Position numbers and translations under genes: made by a program. Shown here piece by piece: positions 1 to 8,320 of a stretch of 64,000 nucleotides of DNA. The stretch spans positions 662,216-726,215 of the forward strand of contig NZ_CH724159.1 in the NCBI RefSeq assembly GCF_000153045.1, written 5' to 3'. Under the pieces are notes generated by a model, which saw only the letters and a list, made by a program, of their open reading frames with translations, did not search any database and was not told the origin of the DNA. Numbering within the stretch: the stretch's first letter is position 1; every line of letters starts with the position of its first letter. Origin of the DNA: Synechococcus sp. WH 5701. GTDB lineage: Bacteria; Cyanobacteriota; Cyanobacteriia; PCC-6307; Cyanobiaceae.

Positions 1-848
1 GCTCCGGCATCTGGCTCGAAACCTGTCCAGTATCGATGCTCTGATCGCCTGCGGTGCAAGAGTTTTGGCGGCTGGTCGCCATTGGTATCGCAAGCTGTTG
101 GTGATCAGTGAGCTGGTGAGGCAGCAAAAGATCCTGTATCACTCAGACACCAGAAGTATTCAGGATCGAATCGTCAGTTTGACACAACCCCACATCAGGC
201 CAATCGTTCGTGGCAAGACTAGAAATAATGTTGAATTTGGTGCCAAGATCTCGATCTCGGTCAGTGGCGATGGATTTGCATTCCTGGATCGTCTCAGCTG
301 GGATCCCTACAACGAAGGAGAAGACCTAAAATCCCAGGTACGCACTTTTCACCGTCGCCATGGCTTTTATCCAAAGGTTGTCTGTGCTGATCAGATCTAT
401 CGCACACGATCCAACCGCGCCTTTTGCATGAGGCATGGAATTCGCTTGAGCGGGCCGCGTCTTGGCAGGCCAAAAAATGATCCTGATCTCGTCGCTGCAG
501 AGAAGAAGATCGCTCTAGATGATCAGAGGCGGCGCAACGGTGTAGAGGGGAAGTTCGGCCAAGGGAAGCGCCGTTTCGGGCTTGGGCTCGTTCGTGAGAA
601 GCTGGCCGAGACCTCAGGTTGCACCATCGCCATAAATCTGTTGGTCATGAACCTCGAGAAGCTCCTGGAGCTTCTTGTTGTATTGATTGCCATACTCCAA
701 GGCTTGCTAATGGCATGTATCGCCTCTGAGAGGCGTCCCACGCTGCTCATTTCATCGGGACTGAGTTTGGCTACATGCTGAGATGATCACGGCGCAGGCA
801 TCTCTGGATCAGAGGCTGGCCCGAGCAATAGCTTTTTCAGGAGGCCCC
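1..848 (+). mobile_element. Right part of an IS5-type insertion sequence (left end outside window)
   Basis: The transposase frame is open to the left edge, so only the 3' part of the element is present. The right end is inferred. Reading inward from 848 on the minus strand there is GGGGCCTCCTGAAAAAGC, which looks like an IS terminal inverted repeat. It lies just where the neighbouring minus-strand gene stops making sense. The left terminal repeat and the target duplication cannot be seen, so the exact end is uncertain. Confidence 0.5.
2..781 (+). CDS. IS5 family (IS1182-like) transposase, 3' part
   Basis: This DDE transposase moves the insertion sequence. The frame runs open from the left edge (LRHLARNLSS...), so the N-terminus and the first catalytic Asp lie outside the window; 259 residues are visible. 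The second catalytic Asp is in VVCADQIYRTRSN and the Glu is probably in NGVEGKFGQGKRRFGLG, both typical of the IS5/IS1182 C-terminal half. The linker YHSDTRSI also fits this family. Codon use is less GC-rich than in the flanking genes, consistent with a mobile element. The gene looks intact within the window, so the element may be functional. Confidence 0.85.
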   Translation, partial: LRHLARNLSSIDALIACGARVLAAGRHWYRKLLVISELVRQQKILYHSDTRSIQDRIVSLTQPHIRPIVRGKTRNNVEFGAKISISVSGDGFAFLDRLSWDPYNEGEDLKSQVRTFHRRHGFYPKVVCADQIYRTRSNRAFCMRHGIRLSGPRLGRPKNDPDLVAAEKKIALDDQRRRNGVEGKFGQGKRRFGLGLVREKLAETSGCTIAINLLVMNLEKLLELLVVLIAILQGLLMACIASERRPTLLISSGLSLATC

Positions 849-1483
849 ACATAGCGGCCGCTGATCTGCAGCGGTGGCCGGCCGATGCTCAGTCGGGTGG
901 AGCCATCCGCCCCCGGCTCCAGCTCCACCTCCTCCAACTGCACGATCAGATCGTCGTTTGGGCGTGCCCCCGCCAGCGATTGCAGCGGTCCCACCCGCAG
1001 GCGCCCATCCAGGCGCCGGGGCAGGAGGTTGCCCTGCCCCTCGATCTCCTGCGCCGCTGCAGCGAAGCGCACATCGGTGCTCACCCGCTCCACCAGCTCC
1101 CGCAGGGCCGGCCGCTGAGCCCACTCCAGGTGCAGCACCTGTCCCTCCAGCCCCTGGGCCGTGGGCGGAGCGTGCTCGATCTCGACCCAGACCCAGTCGC
1201 CGGGCTCCCGGCTGGTTTCAGTGACGCTGGGCAGGATCAGCCGGCCGATCCAGTCGGCGTGTGGCTGGTACAGGCGTGAATCGGGGCGCTGGCTGAGCGG
1301 GTAGTGGCTGGGCCGGTTGAAGGGCGCGGCCTGGGCCAGGGCGTAACTGCTGCCGGGGGCGGGTGCGCCGGCCAGCGCGGGAGCCAGCAGCAACGACACC
1401 GTCAGGGTCAGGAGCAGCAGGAAAGGGAGCAGCCGCCAGGAGCCTCGCCGCTGCCGTGGCCGCTGGGGGGAGGTGGATGTCAT
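809..1483 (-). CDS. Conserved cyanobacterial membrane-anchored protein, probably truncated by the IS
   Basis: I do not recognise a named function. The ATG at 1483 is chosen because it overlaps the TGA of the upstream gene (ATGA), implying translational coupling; 224 residues result. An N-terminal basic stretch and one hydrophobic segment (FLLLLTLTVSLLLAPALA) suggest a signal peptide or anchor. The rest is a soluble module with GDWVWVEIEHAP and RLRVGPLQSLAGARPNDD. From memory, related cyanobacterial proteins continue well beyond this point. Here the last dozen codons fall in the putative IS end at about 809-848, so the native C-terminus is probably lost and the stop codon supplied by the IS. 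Confidence 0.6.
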   Translation of the reverse strand: MTSTSPQRPRQRRGSWRLLPFLLLLTLTVSLLLAPALAGAPAPGSSYALAQAAPFNRPSHYPLSQRPDSRLYQPHADWIGRLILPSVTETSREPGDWVWVEIEHAPPTAQGLEGQVLHLEWAQRPALRELVERVSTDVRFAAAAQEIEGQGNLLPRRLDGRLRVGPLQSLAGARPNDDLIVQLEEVELEPGADGSTRLSIGRPPLQISGRYVGPPEKAIARASL

Positions 1484-2799
1484 GGCGGGGAGGGTGCCAC
1501 CTCCAGCTGGGCGGCGCCGCAGCGGCTGCAATAGGGAAGGTGCCGGTGGGTGGGCTCGTGGCAGTGGACGCACTCGCGGAACTGGGCATAGCCGCAATGC
1601 GGGCAGTGGCGGCCACCGCTGGGGAGCTTGCGGGCGCAGTGCAGACAGCGGCCGCGCTGCACCCGCTCCGCCGCCTGCAGCCTCGGGTTGAACACCAGGG
1701 CCTGCAGCAGCTTGATCAGGGCGAAGCCCACCAGTGGCACCGCCAGCAGGTAGAGGTAGCTCACCAGGAAGCGCAGATTGCCTGCGATGGCCCGCACCAC
1801 CGCCAGCAGCAGCTCGAAGATCAGCCCTATCTGGGCCGCTTCAGCCAGCTTCAGCAGCAGCGGGATCAGGGAAATCACCAGCAGGTGCCAGCTCACCAGC
1901 GCCAGCAGGCCGTGCCCCCTGCGCAGGGCGTGGCGATGGATCAGCAGGCTCAGCAGCACCAGCGGCATCAGGAAGAGGCCCTGCAGCAGCAGGCGCTGGC
2001 TGGGGGCCCAGAACTGGGCCCTCGCGAAGGCCCGCTCCATCGCCTCGTAGCCGCCGCTGCGGTTCAGGAACGTCAGGAAGGACTGGCTCTCGCTGGCCTC
2101 CAGCAGCTGCTGGCTGAGCGTCACCACCTCGGCCCGCAGGGCACCGATGCGGGCGTTGTTGGCTTCGATCCGCCGCCGGGCCTGCGAGGCCGGCACCTCC
2201 TGGATGGCCTTGGAGGCCGGCTGACCGGCGATCTGCTCCAGCAGGCTGGAGTCGTACTGGGAGCGGATCGCGGCGTTGCCCTGCTCCAGGGTGGTGATCT
2301 CGGTTTCGGCCACATCCAGCTCCCTCTGCCGCTGGCGCAGCTCCGGCTGGGCGGCGATGAGGTCCTGATGGCCGGCGAAGTCCAGACAGATGGGCGCAAC
2401 CCGGCCGAGGTGGTCACGGCTGGCCTCGAGGGCCCCGGCGCGGACGCCAGGTTCGGGGGCTGAAGCCTGCGGTTCCCCCGGTGCACGGCGCGGAATGGCC
2501 CGGCGCAGGATCGCCAGGTCCCGCTCCAGCCGGTCGTTGTTGCCCTCCCGGTAGAGGCTCCACTCGGCCTGACAGGGAAAGGCCTGCTGCGGGCTCAGGG
2601 GCCACTCGGCGATGGCGGCCATGCCGCTGAAGATGTTGACCAGCAACACCAGATCGACCAGCACGATCACCAGCAGGCTGGCCTTGTTCAGGGGCTGGCC
2701 GTTCAGGGTTCCCGAGCGCTGCAGCAGCCCCCTGATCTGGCGCCCCAGCCGGCGCCAGGCGTGGGACAGGGGGGCGGTGAACGGGAATCCTTGCGGCAT
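1480..2799 (-). CDS. Membrane protein with C-terminal double zinc ribbon
   Basis: Protein of 439 residues with no recognised function. An N-terminal membrane segment (LLVIVLVDLVLLVNIFSGMAA) is followed by a charged, helical, coiled-coil-like middle (about 75-225). Two or three further hydrophobic segments follow (LLLQGLFLMPLVLLSLLI; LLVISLIPLLLKLAEA). The last 60 residues carry four CxxC pairs (CLHCA, CPHCG, CVHCH, CSRCG), a classic double zinc ribbon that should face the cytoplasm. It lies 10 bp after the retropepsin gene stop and overlaps the next gene by ATGA, so it belongs to a five-gene operon. A role in a membrane complex is inference only. Confidence 0.8.
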   Translation of the reverse strand: MPQGFPFTAPLSHAWRRLGRQIRGLLQRSGTLNGQPLNKASLLVIVLVDLVLLVNIFSGMAAIAEWPLSPQQAFPCQAEWSLYREGNNDRLERDLAILRRAIPRRAPGEPQASAPEPGVRAGALEASRDHLGRVAPICLDFAGHQDLIAAQPELRQRQRELDVAETEITTLEQGNAAIRSQYDSSLLEQIAGQPASKAIQEVPASQARRRIEANNARIGALRAEVVTLSQQLLEASESQSFLTFLNRSGGYEAMERAFARAQFWAPSQRLLLQGLFLMPLVLLSLLIHRHALRRGHGLLALVSWHLLVISLIPLLLKLAEAAQIGLIFELLLAVVRAIAGNLRFLVSYLYLLAVPLVGFALIKLLQALVFNPRLQAAERVQRGRCLHCARKLPSGGRHCPHCGYAQFRECVHCHEPTHRHLPYCSRCGAAQLEVAPSPP

Positions 2800-2809
2800 C
2801 GGCGCTGCC

Positions 2810-3811
2810 CTAGGGCCAGAGGCTCAGCGTCGCAGGCACCGCGTCCAGTCGCCAGAGCTGGGCCCGACGGCGCAACAGCTCCTGCCCCACGATCGCCTCC
2901 ACCCGCAGGCTCGCGAAGATTGGGTTGGCGGTCACGATGGCCTCGACAGGCTGGCCTGGATCGCCTCCTGGCAGCGCCAGGCCCGAGAGGGGCTGGCGGC
3001 GGGCCCTCTGCTCGCCGCAGAACCCCGCGAGCCGCAGAGCCCTGGCTGCTGCCAGCGGCTGCAGCCGAGCCGCCAGGGCCGTCGTGATGAACAGCCCTTC
3101 GGCGCCAGTGTCGGCCAGGGCGAGGGCCGAGCCCGCCGGTGTGCCCAGGGGCAGCAGCGGCACCCCTTGGCGCCAGACCAGCGGCAGGGTGGTGACGTCC
3201 CCGGCATGGTCTCCCCGTCGAAATCGCTCGGCATCGGCGAGGGCCAGCGGTCCCAGGCTCAGGCGCTGGCCGTGGGGGTCGATCCAGAGCGGCTGCTGGC
3301 GCAGCTGCGGGGCCCCCAGAACACCGTCGACCCCCGGGGGCAATCCAGCCACCGGCAGCACCAGCGCCTCCATGCCGCTGAGCTGGAGCCGTTCACCATC
3401 AGAGGCGATCACCAGTTCGGGCAGTTTCACCCGCTGGGGCTTGAGGTCTGGACAGGCCTCACCGGCACCGGCGAGCGCGAAGGTCTTCGGATCCACGAGC
3501 TGGCTCTCGAGGTTCAACCGGCGCACCAGCTCGGGGCTCACCAGGGTGGTGGAGGCCCCGGTGTCGAGCATCAACCGCACCATGCCGCCGCCGCTCTGGA
3601 GGCTGAGCACGGGGGTGTCACCGCCGCTGGCCCGTTCGAGGGGGATGTTCACCTGGCCGCTGCTGCGCCCAGACGCCAGGGGCGGTCCCCCAAGCTGAAT
3701 CAGGGCCGCTGTTGTGGTGGTCTCTATGGAGCCTGGGGAGGCCCCTGCGGGCTGCACGCCAACGAGCCCCAGAGCAAGCCCCAGCCCCAGCGCCGCAGCC
3801 CTGCTGATCAT
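2810..3811 (-). CDS. Secreted retropepsin-like aspartic protease
   Basis: The ATG at 3811 overlaps the TGA of the upstream META gene (ATGA) and begins a clear signal peptide (ISRAAALGLGLALGLVGVQPAGA), giving 333 residues. The sequence has two aspartyl-protease half motifs, LMLDTGASTTLV and ALADTGAEGLFI, as in single-chain, two-lobed retropepsin-like proteins of bacteria. Both catalytic Asp residues are present, so activity is plausible. The substrate is unknown; export suggests the periplasm. It sits in the middle of a tight operon with a META-domain protein and a zinc-ribbon membrane protein. Confidence 0.82.
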   Translation of the reverse strand: MISRAAALGLGLALGLVGVQPAGASPGSIETTTTAALIQLGGPPLASGRSSGQVNIPLERASGGDTPVLSLQSGGGMVRLMLDTGASTTLVSPELVRRLNLESQLVDPKTFALAGAGEACPDLKPQRVKLPELVIASDGERLQLSGMEALVLPVAGLPPGVDGVLGAPQLRQQPLWIDPHGQRLSLGPLALADAERFRRGDHAGDVTTLPLVWRQGVPLLPLGTPAGSALALADTGAEGLFITTALAARLQPLAAARALRLAGFCGEQRARRQPLSGLALPGGDPGQPVEAIVTANPIFASLRVEAIVGQELLRRRAQLWRLDAVPATLSLWP

Positions 3812-4635
3812 CTGCCGTCGGCGCGGCGAAGGATGACCGCCAGGGCCCCATCGGGCCGCCGCAGCTCCAGACGATTCGCCTCGATCTGCCATGTGCTGGC
3901 AGATTCAAGGGCGCTCAGAAACTGGATCTCCTGCTCCATCACTCCCCGGGGCCGCACGCAGATCCTGCGGGTTGCCGCCGGCGGCCCCACCTGGATCGTT
4001 CCCTGGCCGAGCACCGCCGTTGCGGTGTAGCGGTTGCATCCAGCCGTTCCCGCCAGACGCCCGCGCGCGCTGAGCTCCAGGCTGAGGGTGGTCCCCGTCA
4101 GGGTGCTCACCACCGCCTGCTTGCCGTTGTTGAGCCCGGTGACGATCCAGAGGGCGCCGGCGATCTCCTGGGGCTGGGGCCGGAAGCGGACCACTGGAGT
4201 GCCATTGGCGGCCATCAGCTCCAGCTGGCCGTTTCGGAGGTTGTAGCCCCTGGCCGCCGTGAGGGCTGCCCTGAAGGCCTGGGCCTGACGCATCTGCTTT
4301 TCGGGGCAGGCCATCTGGGTGGAGGGGCCCTGTTCGCTCACCCGGAAGAGGGAGCCCCTTACCTGCACGGAAGCGGAATAGCGGTTGCAGCCGTCGCTGC
4401 CACTGATGCGGCCCTTCTCCAGGCGCAGGGTCGGAGCTGGGGTCACCAACGTTCTCTGTCCCGGGATCGACTCCAGCAGCCAGGCACTCCCCTCCAGGGG
4501 CGATGGTCGCGGCAGCTCGGAGGCTGGCTCACCCGCTTGCCTGGTCTCGGCCGGCAGCGGGCTGACCGTGATCGCCAGCAGGGCCCCCAGGGCAAGACCG
4601 AGTGAAGCCCCTGCCCCTGCGCTGCGTCTTGTCAC
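3808..4635 (-). CDS. Exported protein with two META (HslJ-like) domains
   Basis: I use the GTG at 4635, which follows the EamA stop by one base and starts a good signal peptide (TRRSAGAGASLGLALGALLA). A GTG at 4659 would overlap EamA by 23 bases. The product of 275 residues has two repeats of the META/HslJ fold: SGSDGCNRYSASV with a later QMACPE, and AGTAGCNRYTATA with a later RRICVRP. The GCNRY plus Cys pattern is diagnostic of the family, and HslJ-type proteins are cell-envelope proteins linked to stress tolerance. The biochemical role is unknown. It is co-transcribed with the retropepsin-like protease. Confidence 0.82.
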   Translation of the reverse strand: MTRRSAGAGASLGLALGALLAITVSPLPAETRQAGEPASELPRPSPLEGSAWLLESIPGQRTLVTPAPTLRLEKGRISGSDGCNRYSASVQVRGSLFRVSEQGPSTQMACPEKQMRQAQAFRAALTAARGYNLRNGQLELMAANGTPVVRFRPQPQEIAGALWIVTGLNNGKQAVVSTLTGTTLSLELSARGRLAGTAGCNRYTATAVLGQGTIQVGPPAATRRICVRPRGVMEQEIQFLSALESASTWQIEANRLELRRPDGALAVILRRADGR

Positions 4636-4636
4636 G

Positions 4637-5584
4637 TCAAGCCCTGTCAACCGTGGCACCCATCCTGGTGCCCAGCAGCACCAGCAGCAGCCCGATGACC
4701 GTGATGGGGTGGATGGCCTCCCCCAGCACCAGGGCTGCGCTGATCACGGCCACCACGATCGTCAGCGATCCCCACAACGACACCTGGGCCACACTCCAGT
4801 GGCGGTAGGCCTGGCGCAGGGCCAGTTCACTGCCCAGGGACAGCCCGAGTCCATAGATCACGATCACTCCCACCACCCACGCGGCGTTGAGCAGGTGGAA
4901 ATGGGAGGGTCCGAACAGGATCAGGGCCAGGGCGCCGAACACCAGGGCTGAGACCGTGGTGGTGAGCCCCACCGTGAGGGCCGCCGGCCAGCCGCGCTGG
5001 GCGATGGCACGGCCGCTCACCCCGGCCCCCGCGAAGGCGACCACCCCCACCAGCGCCCAGACCACCCCCAGCAGTTCATCCATCGGTCCGCCCATGCCGG
5101 CCATTGCCAGCTGGGGAAGCAGCAGCCCGAGCACGATCAGCCCGAAGCTCAGCCAGAACCCCCGCGGCAGCGTTTCCCCCAGCAGGCGCCTGGCCAGCAG
5201 TGCCGACAGCGGCAGCACCAAGGCGAACAGCAGGGTCTGGCTGATCACCGAAAGGGACTCCAGGGCAAAGTAGAAGGCCACGGGTCCCAGGAACAGCCCG
5301 AGCACCGTGTCCAGCGCCAGCAGACGGCGATCGCGCCCCTCCAGCTTGGCCAGTACCTGCGGCAGCTGGGCCCGTCCGGGCAGCAACACCGTGAGGCCCA
5401 CGATCAGCTGGGCCACGAAGAAGACGTTGCAGAAGCTGATCGGGTTCTCGCCGCCGATCGGGTGAGTCGCCCCGAAGGCCTGCAGCCCTTTCAAGGCGGT
5501 GGCGTTGAGCCCCTTGAGCACCACGTAAAGCAGCAGCGGTAACCAGGCCATGGTTGAGCGCTTCGCTTGGATCGGCTGGCGCAT
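4637..5584 (-). CDS. EamA/DMT-superfamily transporter
   Basis: Inner-membrane protein of 315 residues with about ten hydrophobic helices in two repeated EamA halves (for example VLGLFLGPVAFYFALESL and PITVIGLLLVLLGTRMG at the end). Such proteins export or import small metabolites; no substrate can be read from the sequence. It is the first gene of a five-gene minus-strand operon. An internal ATG at 5551 (MAWLPLLLYV) is an alternative start that lies nearer the first helix. Confidence 0.85.
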   Translation of the reverse strand: MRQPIQAKRSTMAWLPLLLYVVLKGLNATALKGLQAFGATHPIGGENPISFCNVFFVAQLIVGLTVLLPGRAQLPQVLAKLEGRDRRLLALDTVLGLFLGPVAFYFALESLSVISQTLLFALVLPLSALLARRLLGETLPRGFWLSFGLIVLGLLLPQLAMAGMGGPMDELLGVVWALVGVVAFAGAGVSGRAIAQRGWPAALTVGLTTTVSALVFGALALILFGPSHFHLLNAAWVVGVIVIYGLGLSLGSELALRQAYRHWSVAQVSLWGSLTIVVAVISAALVLGEAIHPITVIGLLLVLLGTRMGATVDRA

Positions 5585-5610
5585 GGCTGGAAGGCCTGCC
5601 TTGGCTCAAC

Positions 5611-6516
5611 TCAGAAAAAGAATTTCACCCCCATCTCCACTCCATTCTGGTTGATGTCATAGGCATTCTCCGGGGATTGATCGTTGGTGCCTCCCAGATG
5701 CAGGTAGCGCCAGGAGAGATTGAGCTGGGTGTTGTTGCCCACCGCATAACCAACCCCTACCTGGGCATTGGCTGAATAGTCGTCGGAGTTGTTGACGCCG
5801 AAGCCGCCGAGATCACCGCGGGCGAACAGGCGCAAGCGTGGCGAGAGAAACACGCTGGCCTGGGTTCCCAGCAATGGCTGGGTCACGGTGCCGCCGAAGC
5901 TCCTGGAGCGGGAGAGGCTCAGATTCGGTCCGTCGAACTGGGCACTCAGGTCGTAGCGCATGTCGACGAAACGCACGCCGGCATAGGGGATCACGCTGAA
6001 GCTGCCGCCCTTGGCGATGGCCTGTTCCCTGTCACCGAAGCGATAGCGAAGGGCCACGTCATAGATCCCCTGGATGTTGTTGAGCGTCGCGCTCAGTTTC
6101 CTCCTCCCTAAGGGGGATGTGGTGGCGTCCTCCCCGCGCACCGACACGTAACTCAGGTCGGTGAGCAGCCCCAGCCGCTTGTACTCGACGCTGCCGCGCA
6201 CATAGGCCGCCATGGTCAGCGGGCGCAGCACCTGCTCGAGATCGAGGTCCACATCGGCGGTCAGCCCCTTGACGGTGGTGCTGCCGGTGGTGCGAAGAGG
6301 GAAAAAACCGTAGATCTCCGCTGTGGCGCTCCAGGGAGAGGGGGCCTCGGCGGTCTCTTTCCCTTCTGTGCTGGAAGGCCCCTCTTCCGCGTTGCCGGTG
6401 GTCTCCTCCTCGGCAAGGGCGATTCCAGGGCCGATCAGGGGCTGGATCAGGGCGATTCCAAGCAGGAGCAAGGCCTGATGCCGCAACGACACCCAACCGC
6501 GATCAGGGCGAAACAT
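5611..6516 (-). CDS. Outer-membrane beta-barrel protein
   Basis: Protein of 301 residues. An N-terminal signal peptide (LLLLGIALIQPLIGPGIALA) is followed by an acidic, low-complexity linker (about 36-60). A long run of alternating polar and aromatic strands then ends in GVEMGVKFFF. The C-terminal Phe and the strand pattern (TQLNLSWRYLHLGG, VGVGYAVGNN) fit an OmpA/OprD-like eight-stranded barrel inserted by BamA. Function is not identifiable; pore or structural roles are possible. It lies 26 bp from the EamA operon start and may be expressed separately or with it. Confidence 0.75.
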   Translation of the reverse strand: MFRPDRGWVSLRHQALLLLGIALIQPLIGPGIALAEEETTGNAEEGPSSTEGKETAEAPSPWSATAEIYGFFPLRTTGSTTVKGLTADVDLDLEQVLRPLTMAAYVRGSVEYKRLGLLTDLSYVSVRGEDATTSPLGRRKLSATLNNIQGIYDVALRYRFGDREQAIAKGGSFSVIPYAGVRFVDMRYDLSAQFDGPNLSLSRSRSFGGTVTQPLLGTQASVFLSPRLRLFARGDLGGFGVNNSDDYSANAQVGVGYAVGNNTQLNLSWRYLHLGGTNDQSPENAYDINQNGVEMGVKFFF

Positions 6517-6572
6517 GGGCTTCTGTCTTGAACATCACTTGGGGGAGGGTAGTGGGAAGGTTGACGGTCGGC

Positions 6573-7235
6573 TCAGGCCGATTGTCGTCCCATGATCTCC
6601 AGATAGCGATCCTCGAGTTCCCTCACCAGCAGCTGCTCGAGGCCAGCCTGACGCAGTTGCTCCTCCACCTCCGGGGCCGTGAAGGCGGCCTGCAGGGACT
6701 GGCGGTAGTCGTGCTGGAGCACGGCTGGGGCCCCGGCCGCATGGGTGGTCACCAGTCGCTCAAGGGCGGTCTGATTGGCGGGACGACGCAGATCCTTGAT
6801 GTAGATCGCGGCCCCGGGGGCCGCCAGCTGGTGCACCGTGCTCCAGAGAGCCTGGGGATCGTGGAGATGATGCAAAAGGCTGTTGCTCACCACGGCGTCA
6901 TAGCCCCCCTGCAGCCGAGATGAGGGGAGCAGGGCCTGCTCGAAGCTCACGGATCCGCAGGGCAGGGAACCCTGCTGTGGCTGATGCTGGCGTTTCTGAT
7001 CCAGGCGGGCGATGGCGATGGCCAGCATCGCGCCGGAGCCATCCACCCCCACCACCTGGCTGGAGGGGTAGCGGCTCGCCAGGCGAAAGGTGATGTTGCC
7101 GGGGCCGCAGCCCAGATCGACGATCCGCTCCCCCAGCTGAGAGCCGAAACAGACGGCGATGCGCTCCACCATGGCCTGGTCGGTGGCACTGAAATCGGCC
7201 TCGGCGTAGGCCCGGGCCTGCTCGACCCCATCCAT
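6573..7235 (-). CDS. Class I SAM-dependent methyltransferase
   Basis: Protein of 220 residues with a Rossmann methyltransferase core. Motif I is VDLGCGPGNITFRLA, followed by the acidic strand VVGVDGSGAML, then YDAVVSNSLLHHLHD and GAAIYIKDLRRP. This pattern matches the Methyltransf_11/25 group. The acceptor substrate cannot be predicted. It lies between the outer-membrane barrel and the RodZ-like gene on the same strand. Confidence 0.85.
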   Translation of the reverse strand: MDGVEQARAYAEADFSATDQAMVERIAVCFGSQLGERIVDLGCGPGNITFRLASRYPSSQVVGVDGSGAMLAIAIARLDQKRQHQPQQGSLPCGSVSFEQALLPSSRLQGGYDAVVSNSLLHHLHDPQALWSTVHQLAAPGAAIYIKDLRRPANQTALERLVTTHAAGAPAVLQHDYRQSLQAAFTAPEVEEQLRQAGLEQLLVRELEDRYLEIMGRQSA

Positions 7236-7305
7236 CAGTTCGGGTTCGCAGACGCGCTCGATCGGGATGCTCCTGGAGGTGTTGACCAGTCTGCCTCTGG
7301 TCGCT

Positions 7306-8208
7306 TCAGCGGCTGGAGCTGCTCGTGGGAGGTTGGCGCTCTCCGCTGCTGGAGAACCGCTGCCAGCTGATCTGCTCGATCGTGCCCAGGGTCTGGGACT
7401 CGCCTGAGGCTGTGGTCACTGTGATCAGATCCGGGCGGCCCGCCATCACCTCAAGCCCTGCCCCCAGGGAAAAGTTGCCGGTGCCGGTGAACAGGCCCCG
7501 GAACAGTTCCTTGCCCTCGCCATTGCGCACTTCCAGCCAACTGGGTTCCCGGCTGCTGAGCTGAAGGCTCCCCTGACTGGGCTTGCCGGTATTGGCTGGC
7601 TCGCTTGTTTGGCTGGCAGGGCTGATGGCTTCGCTGGCCTCGGCGCCCACGGGTGGGCTCGTCAGGTTGCTGGCGGCGGGTTGGCTGGGCTTCCAGCCGA
7701 AGGCCAGGCCGGCCACCAGGGCCAGCACACCGGCACCGCCTGCCAGCAGCCAGGTCATCCCGACCTGTCGGCGCTTTCGGGTTGGCTGAAGCTGGGCGGC
7801 GCTGCTGGGGTCCCGGGGGGCCATGGCAGGAGCCGCCAGGCTCACCCTGGCCACGGGAGCCGCGGTGGGTGCGGCTGTGCGTTTCACTCCAGGCAGGTGG
7901 ATGTCCAGCAGGGGCTCGGTCAGCTGGTCGGCGTCAAGGCCGAGGCTGGTGGCCACCCGTCTGGCCTGGGCGATCAGGTAGATCCGCTCGGGCAGCCGCG
8001 TGTGGTCGCCTGATTCCAGGGCTTCGAGCCGGTCAGCGGAGAGATAGTTCTGCTCCGCCAGCACGGCCAGCGGGATGCCCTGGGCCTCACGGGCTTCAGC
8101 GAGCGCCCGGCCCAGGCTCACCAGGATGGGTAGCCGCTCACAGGCGGAGGAGTCGGCTTTGGCTGCCGAGTCTCCGGGCTCCGCTGGGTGGGACGCGCGC
8201 TCGCTCAC
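7306..8208 (-). CDS. RodZ-like helix-turn-helix membrane protein
   Basis: Protein of 300 residues with a GTG start. Residues about 30-100 form an HTH_25/XRE-like domain (GRALAEAREAQGIPLAVLAEQNYLS). A Pro/Ala-rich linker follows, then a transmembrane helix at about 150-170 (WLLAGGAGVLALVAGLAFGW), and a C-terminal DUF4115-type domain (SWLEVRNGEGKELFRG, LITVTTASG). This order is that of RodZ, which links MreB to the elongation machinery. Cyanobacterial members are diverged and some are annotated only as HTH proteins. Nearby murI and amiC support a cell-wall context. Confidence 0.8.
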   Translation of the reverse strand: MSERASHPAEPGDSAAKADSSACERLPILVSLGRALAEAREAQGIPLAVLAEQNYLSADRLEALESGDHTRLPERIYLIAQARRVATSLGLDADQLTEPLLDIHLPGVKRTAAPTAAPVARVSLAAPAMAPRDPSSAAQLQPTRKRRQVGMTWLLAGGAGVLALVAGLAFGWKPSQPAASNLTSPPVGAEASEAISPASQTSEPANTGKPSQGSLQLSSREPSWLEVRNGEGKELFRGLFTGTGNFSLGAGLEVMAGRPDLITVTTASGESQTLGTIEQISWQRFSSSGERQPPTSSSSR

Positions 8209-8320
8209 GCTGGGGTTGCGGTCGATGGATCACTCCATCATGAAGGGAAGCTCCGATGGCGTCGGATGCCTCTGCTGCATCATTTTCCCTGCCCAGTCAG
8301 GTTGTGCTCGCAGGAGGAGC

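Noticed and set aside
8223-8238. Dyad GATGGA-TCAC-TCCATC between the RodZ-like and MliC-like genes
   Set aside because: Six-base arms occur by chance often in 64 kb; no linked promoter or conservation can be shown.
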